Below are positions 5,233 through 6,202 of a stretch of DNA of 6,202 bases, piece by piece. Position numbers and translations under genes: made by a program. The first letter of the stretch is position 1, and each line of letters opens with the position of its first letter. The notes under the pieces were generated by a model. The model searched no databases. It was not told the DNA's origin and worked only from the letters and a program-made list of their open reading frames with translations. Source of the DNA: Anaerolineaceae bacterium (GTDB lineage: Bacteria; Chloroflexota; Anaerolineae; Anaerolineales; Anaerolineaceae); the NCBI GenBank assembly GCA_003532515.1, contig DOEX01000234.1, positions 1-6,202 of the forward strand, read 5' to 3'.

Positions 5233-5309
5233 TTAGCTTGTAGCCGGTAGCTGGTAGCTGGTAGCTGGTTATAAAAAACTACGCGCTACGCGCTACAGGC
5301 TACGAGCTA
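5233..5309. repeat. Right heptamer arrays of module 3, forming a long hairpin
   Basis: TTAGCTT, GTAGCCG and three GTAGCTG units (5233-5267) face CTACGCG, CTACGCG, CTACAGG, CTACGAG and CTA (5279-5309). Positions 5234-5264 and 5279-5309 can pair as a 31-position stem with about six mismatches around a 14-base A/T-rich loop. The last CTA of the array is the TAG stop codon of the LegB-like gene read on the minus strand. No U tract follows on the minus strand, so simple intrinsic termination is not indicated, though the hairpin could affect mRNA stability. Confidence 0.9.
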
Positions 5310-6202
5310 TCGTTCATATATACCAATCCTATATCTATCCAAATGGTCGCTGATCCAGGCGATGGTGCGTTCGAGGCCTTCTTCGAGGGAGACGGTGGGT
5401 CGCCAGCCGAGTTGCTCACGGGCTTTGCTGTTGTCGCTAAGCAGTCGCATGACTTCGGATTTGGCGGGGCGCATGCGTTCGGGATCCTGGTGGATCGGTA
5501 AGCCGGGTTTGCCAACGATTTTGAGGATAATTTCGGTGATTTCGCCAATGGTGACTTCACTGCCAGTGCCGAGGTTGAACTCCTGACCGAGGACGGATGA
5601 CGGGGGACGGGATTCTTGCTTGTGAGGAAAAGATTGATCATAGCCTTCGGCTTCCGGGTCGTGGTCGATGATGAAGGGGGCTGAACGATTGAGGGATGAT
5701 GTCTCAGCAGGGTCTTTGATCAGCGGTTCGCCGGATTCCATGTCGAGAGAGCCGGTTGGGAATGGTTTTTTGACTGGGGATTTGTCCTGCTGCTCTTTCT
5801 GTTCCTGCTTACGCTTGCGCACCTGCTCGGTCACGCTCTCTTTCGCAGCCTGCCTTTCCCTTATCGCTTGCATCGCATCCATCAACGCCTGCCCGGCCAT
5901 GAGGAAGCCAGCGACGGTATCATCCACGTAGGTGAAGTCGCGTTTGGTGTCCAGTGAGCCGAGGTTGAGGTAATCCTGGGTGAGGGCCTGGGTGATGATG
6001 GTGGGGATGACAGCCCGCGCAGACTGTCCCGGCCCATAGGTGTTGAAGGGACGCACGGTGATGACCGGCACCCCGAAGGAACGGTAATAGGCTTCCACCA
6101 GCTTATCCGCGCCAATTTTACTGGCCGAGTAGGGCGACTGCCCCTGCAGGGGGTGCTCCTCGTCAATCGGAACACGTAAGGCGGTGCCATAGACCTCGCT
6201 GG
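5307..6202 (-). CDS. LegB-like NAD-dependent sugar-nucleotide 4,6-dehydratase (partial, N-terminus outside window)
   Basis: An SDR-type epimerase/dehydratase; 297 residues are visible and the N-terminal NAD-binding glycine motif is beyond the right edge. It opens with SEVYGTA, then YSASK (visible residues 24-28), whose Y24 and K28 are the catalytic pair. RPFNTYG (50-56) and QSARAVIPTIITQ (59-71) are characteristic of the LegB group (GDP- or UDP-N-acetylglucosamine 4,6-dehydratases of legionaminic-acid-type pathways), as are SEVMRLLSDNSKAREQLGW and the closing RYRIGIY. Family members usually have only a short linker between DDTVAGF (93-99) and the FNLGTG strand (208-213); here about 100 residues lie between, rich in K, E and Q and then P, S and D, and probably disordered. 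It is the first gene visible of the run and would supply the keto sugar for the aminotransferase. Family call firm; substrate inferred. Confidence 0.87.
   Translation of the reverse strand, partial: SEVYGTALRVPIDEEHPLQGQSPYSASKIGADKLVEAYYRSFGVPVITVRPFNTYGPGQSARAVIPTIITQALTQDYLNLGSLDTKRDFTYVDDTVAGFLMAGQALMDAMQAIRERQAAKESVTEQVRKRKQEQKEQQDKSPVKKPFPTGSLDMESGEPLIKDPAETSSLNRSAPFIIDHDPEAEGYDQSFPHKQESRPPSSVLGQEFNLGTGSEVTIGEITEIILKIVGKPGLPIHQDPERMRPAKSEVMRLLSDNSKAREQLGWRPTVSLEEGLERTIAWISDHLDRYRIGIYER
5585..5612. repeat. Heptamer array inside the LegB-like reading frame (GACGGRN)
   Basis: Four contiguous 7-base units, GACCGAG, GACGGAT, GACGGGG and GACGGGA, lie at the C-terminal edge of the extra linker of the LegB-like protein, encoding part of its PPSSVLGQ stretch. 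The period and unit type resemble the arrays that bound the orphan-gene modules, but here the repeat is translated. No inverted partner array is seen at the other edge of the insertion. Confidence 0.65.

Larger units (their letters stand above)
4801..5309 (-). mobile_element. Module 3: broken four-helix-bundle gene between heptamer arrays
   Basis: A 509-bp block that exactly fills the gap between the stop codon of the LegB-like gene (5307-5309, the first three bases of an inverted heptamer) and the ribosome site of the nucleotidyltransferase (4795-4798). Order on the plus strand: direct heptamers, gene remnant, direct heptamers, loop, inverted heptamers. The layout copies module 1 with a different repeat sequence. 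No transposase or clear target duplication is seen. Confidence 0.45.

Noticed and set aside
5307..6098. LegB-like gene starting at 6098
   Set aside because: That codon is an internal GTG; the frame continues upstream through YSASK and SEVYGTA to the window edge, so the gene is simply cut.

Overview
The window holds one face of a nucleotide-sugar / surface-polysaccharide gene cluster, with every recognisable gene on the minus strand. Transcription runs from high to low coordinates: a LegB-like sugar-nucleotide 4,6-dehydratase cut by the window edge (5307-6202), a broken four-helix-bundle gene (4844-5215), a sugar-1-phosphate nucleotidyltransferase (4068-4787), a GxxExxY protein (3475-3858), a DegT-type PLP sugar aminotransferase (2111-3256), an intact four-helix-bundle gene (1622-2005) and a nucleotidyltransferase of the NTP_transf_5 type (600-1526). 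Positions 1-599 hold no gene I can support, only short tandem repeats and AT-rich DNA.

The four metabolic genes fit one job: activating a sugar phosphate to an NDP-sugar, oxidising and dehydrating it to a 4-keto-6-deoxy sugar, then transaminating it to an amino sugar for a glycan. The exact sugar cannot be read from this window.

The striking feature is between these genes. Each of the three gaps is filled by a module made of one small orphan gene (four-helix bundle, GxxExxY, four-helix bundle) bounded by arrays of 7- or 8-bp repeats. The repeat sequence differs in each module (GTAGCTG, NCGCRAAG, TRAGTTCA), but the layout is shared: an inverted array at or over the stop codon of the upstream gene, a direct array before the orphan gene, and more array before the next gene's ribosome site or start. 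Taking the modules out would leave a tightly packed operon with gaps of about 0-16 bases. The GxxExxY module is further bounded by two nearly identical direct repeats of 181 and 199 bp; the 18-bp difference is exactly one small palindromic sequence whose relatives occur three times at the left end of the window. A further heptamer array lies inside the LegB-like reading frame, at the edge of a roughly 90-residue in-frame insertion.

Organism: a bacterium with moderate GC in genes and AT-rich intergenic DNA. Four-helix-bundle (S23-like) and GxxExxY orphan genes with such short repeats are typical of environmental groups such as Chloroflexota, Bacteroidota/Chlorobiota and candidate phyla; an Anaerolineae-like Chloroflexota is my guess, with low confidence. 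No rRNA, tRNA, CRISPR array, transposase or reverse transcriptase is visible.
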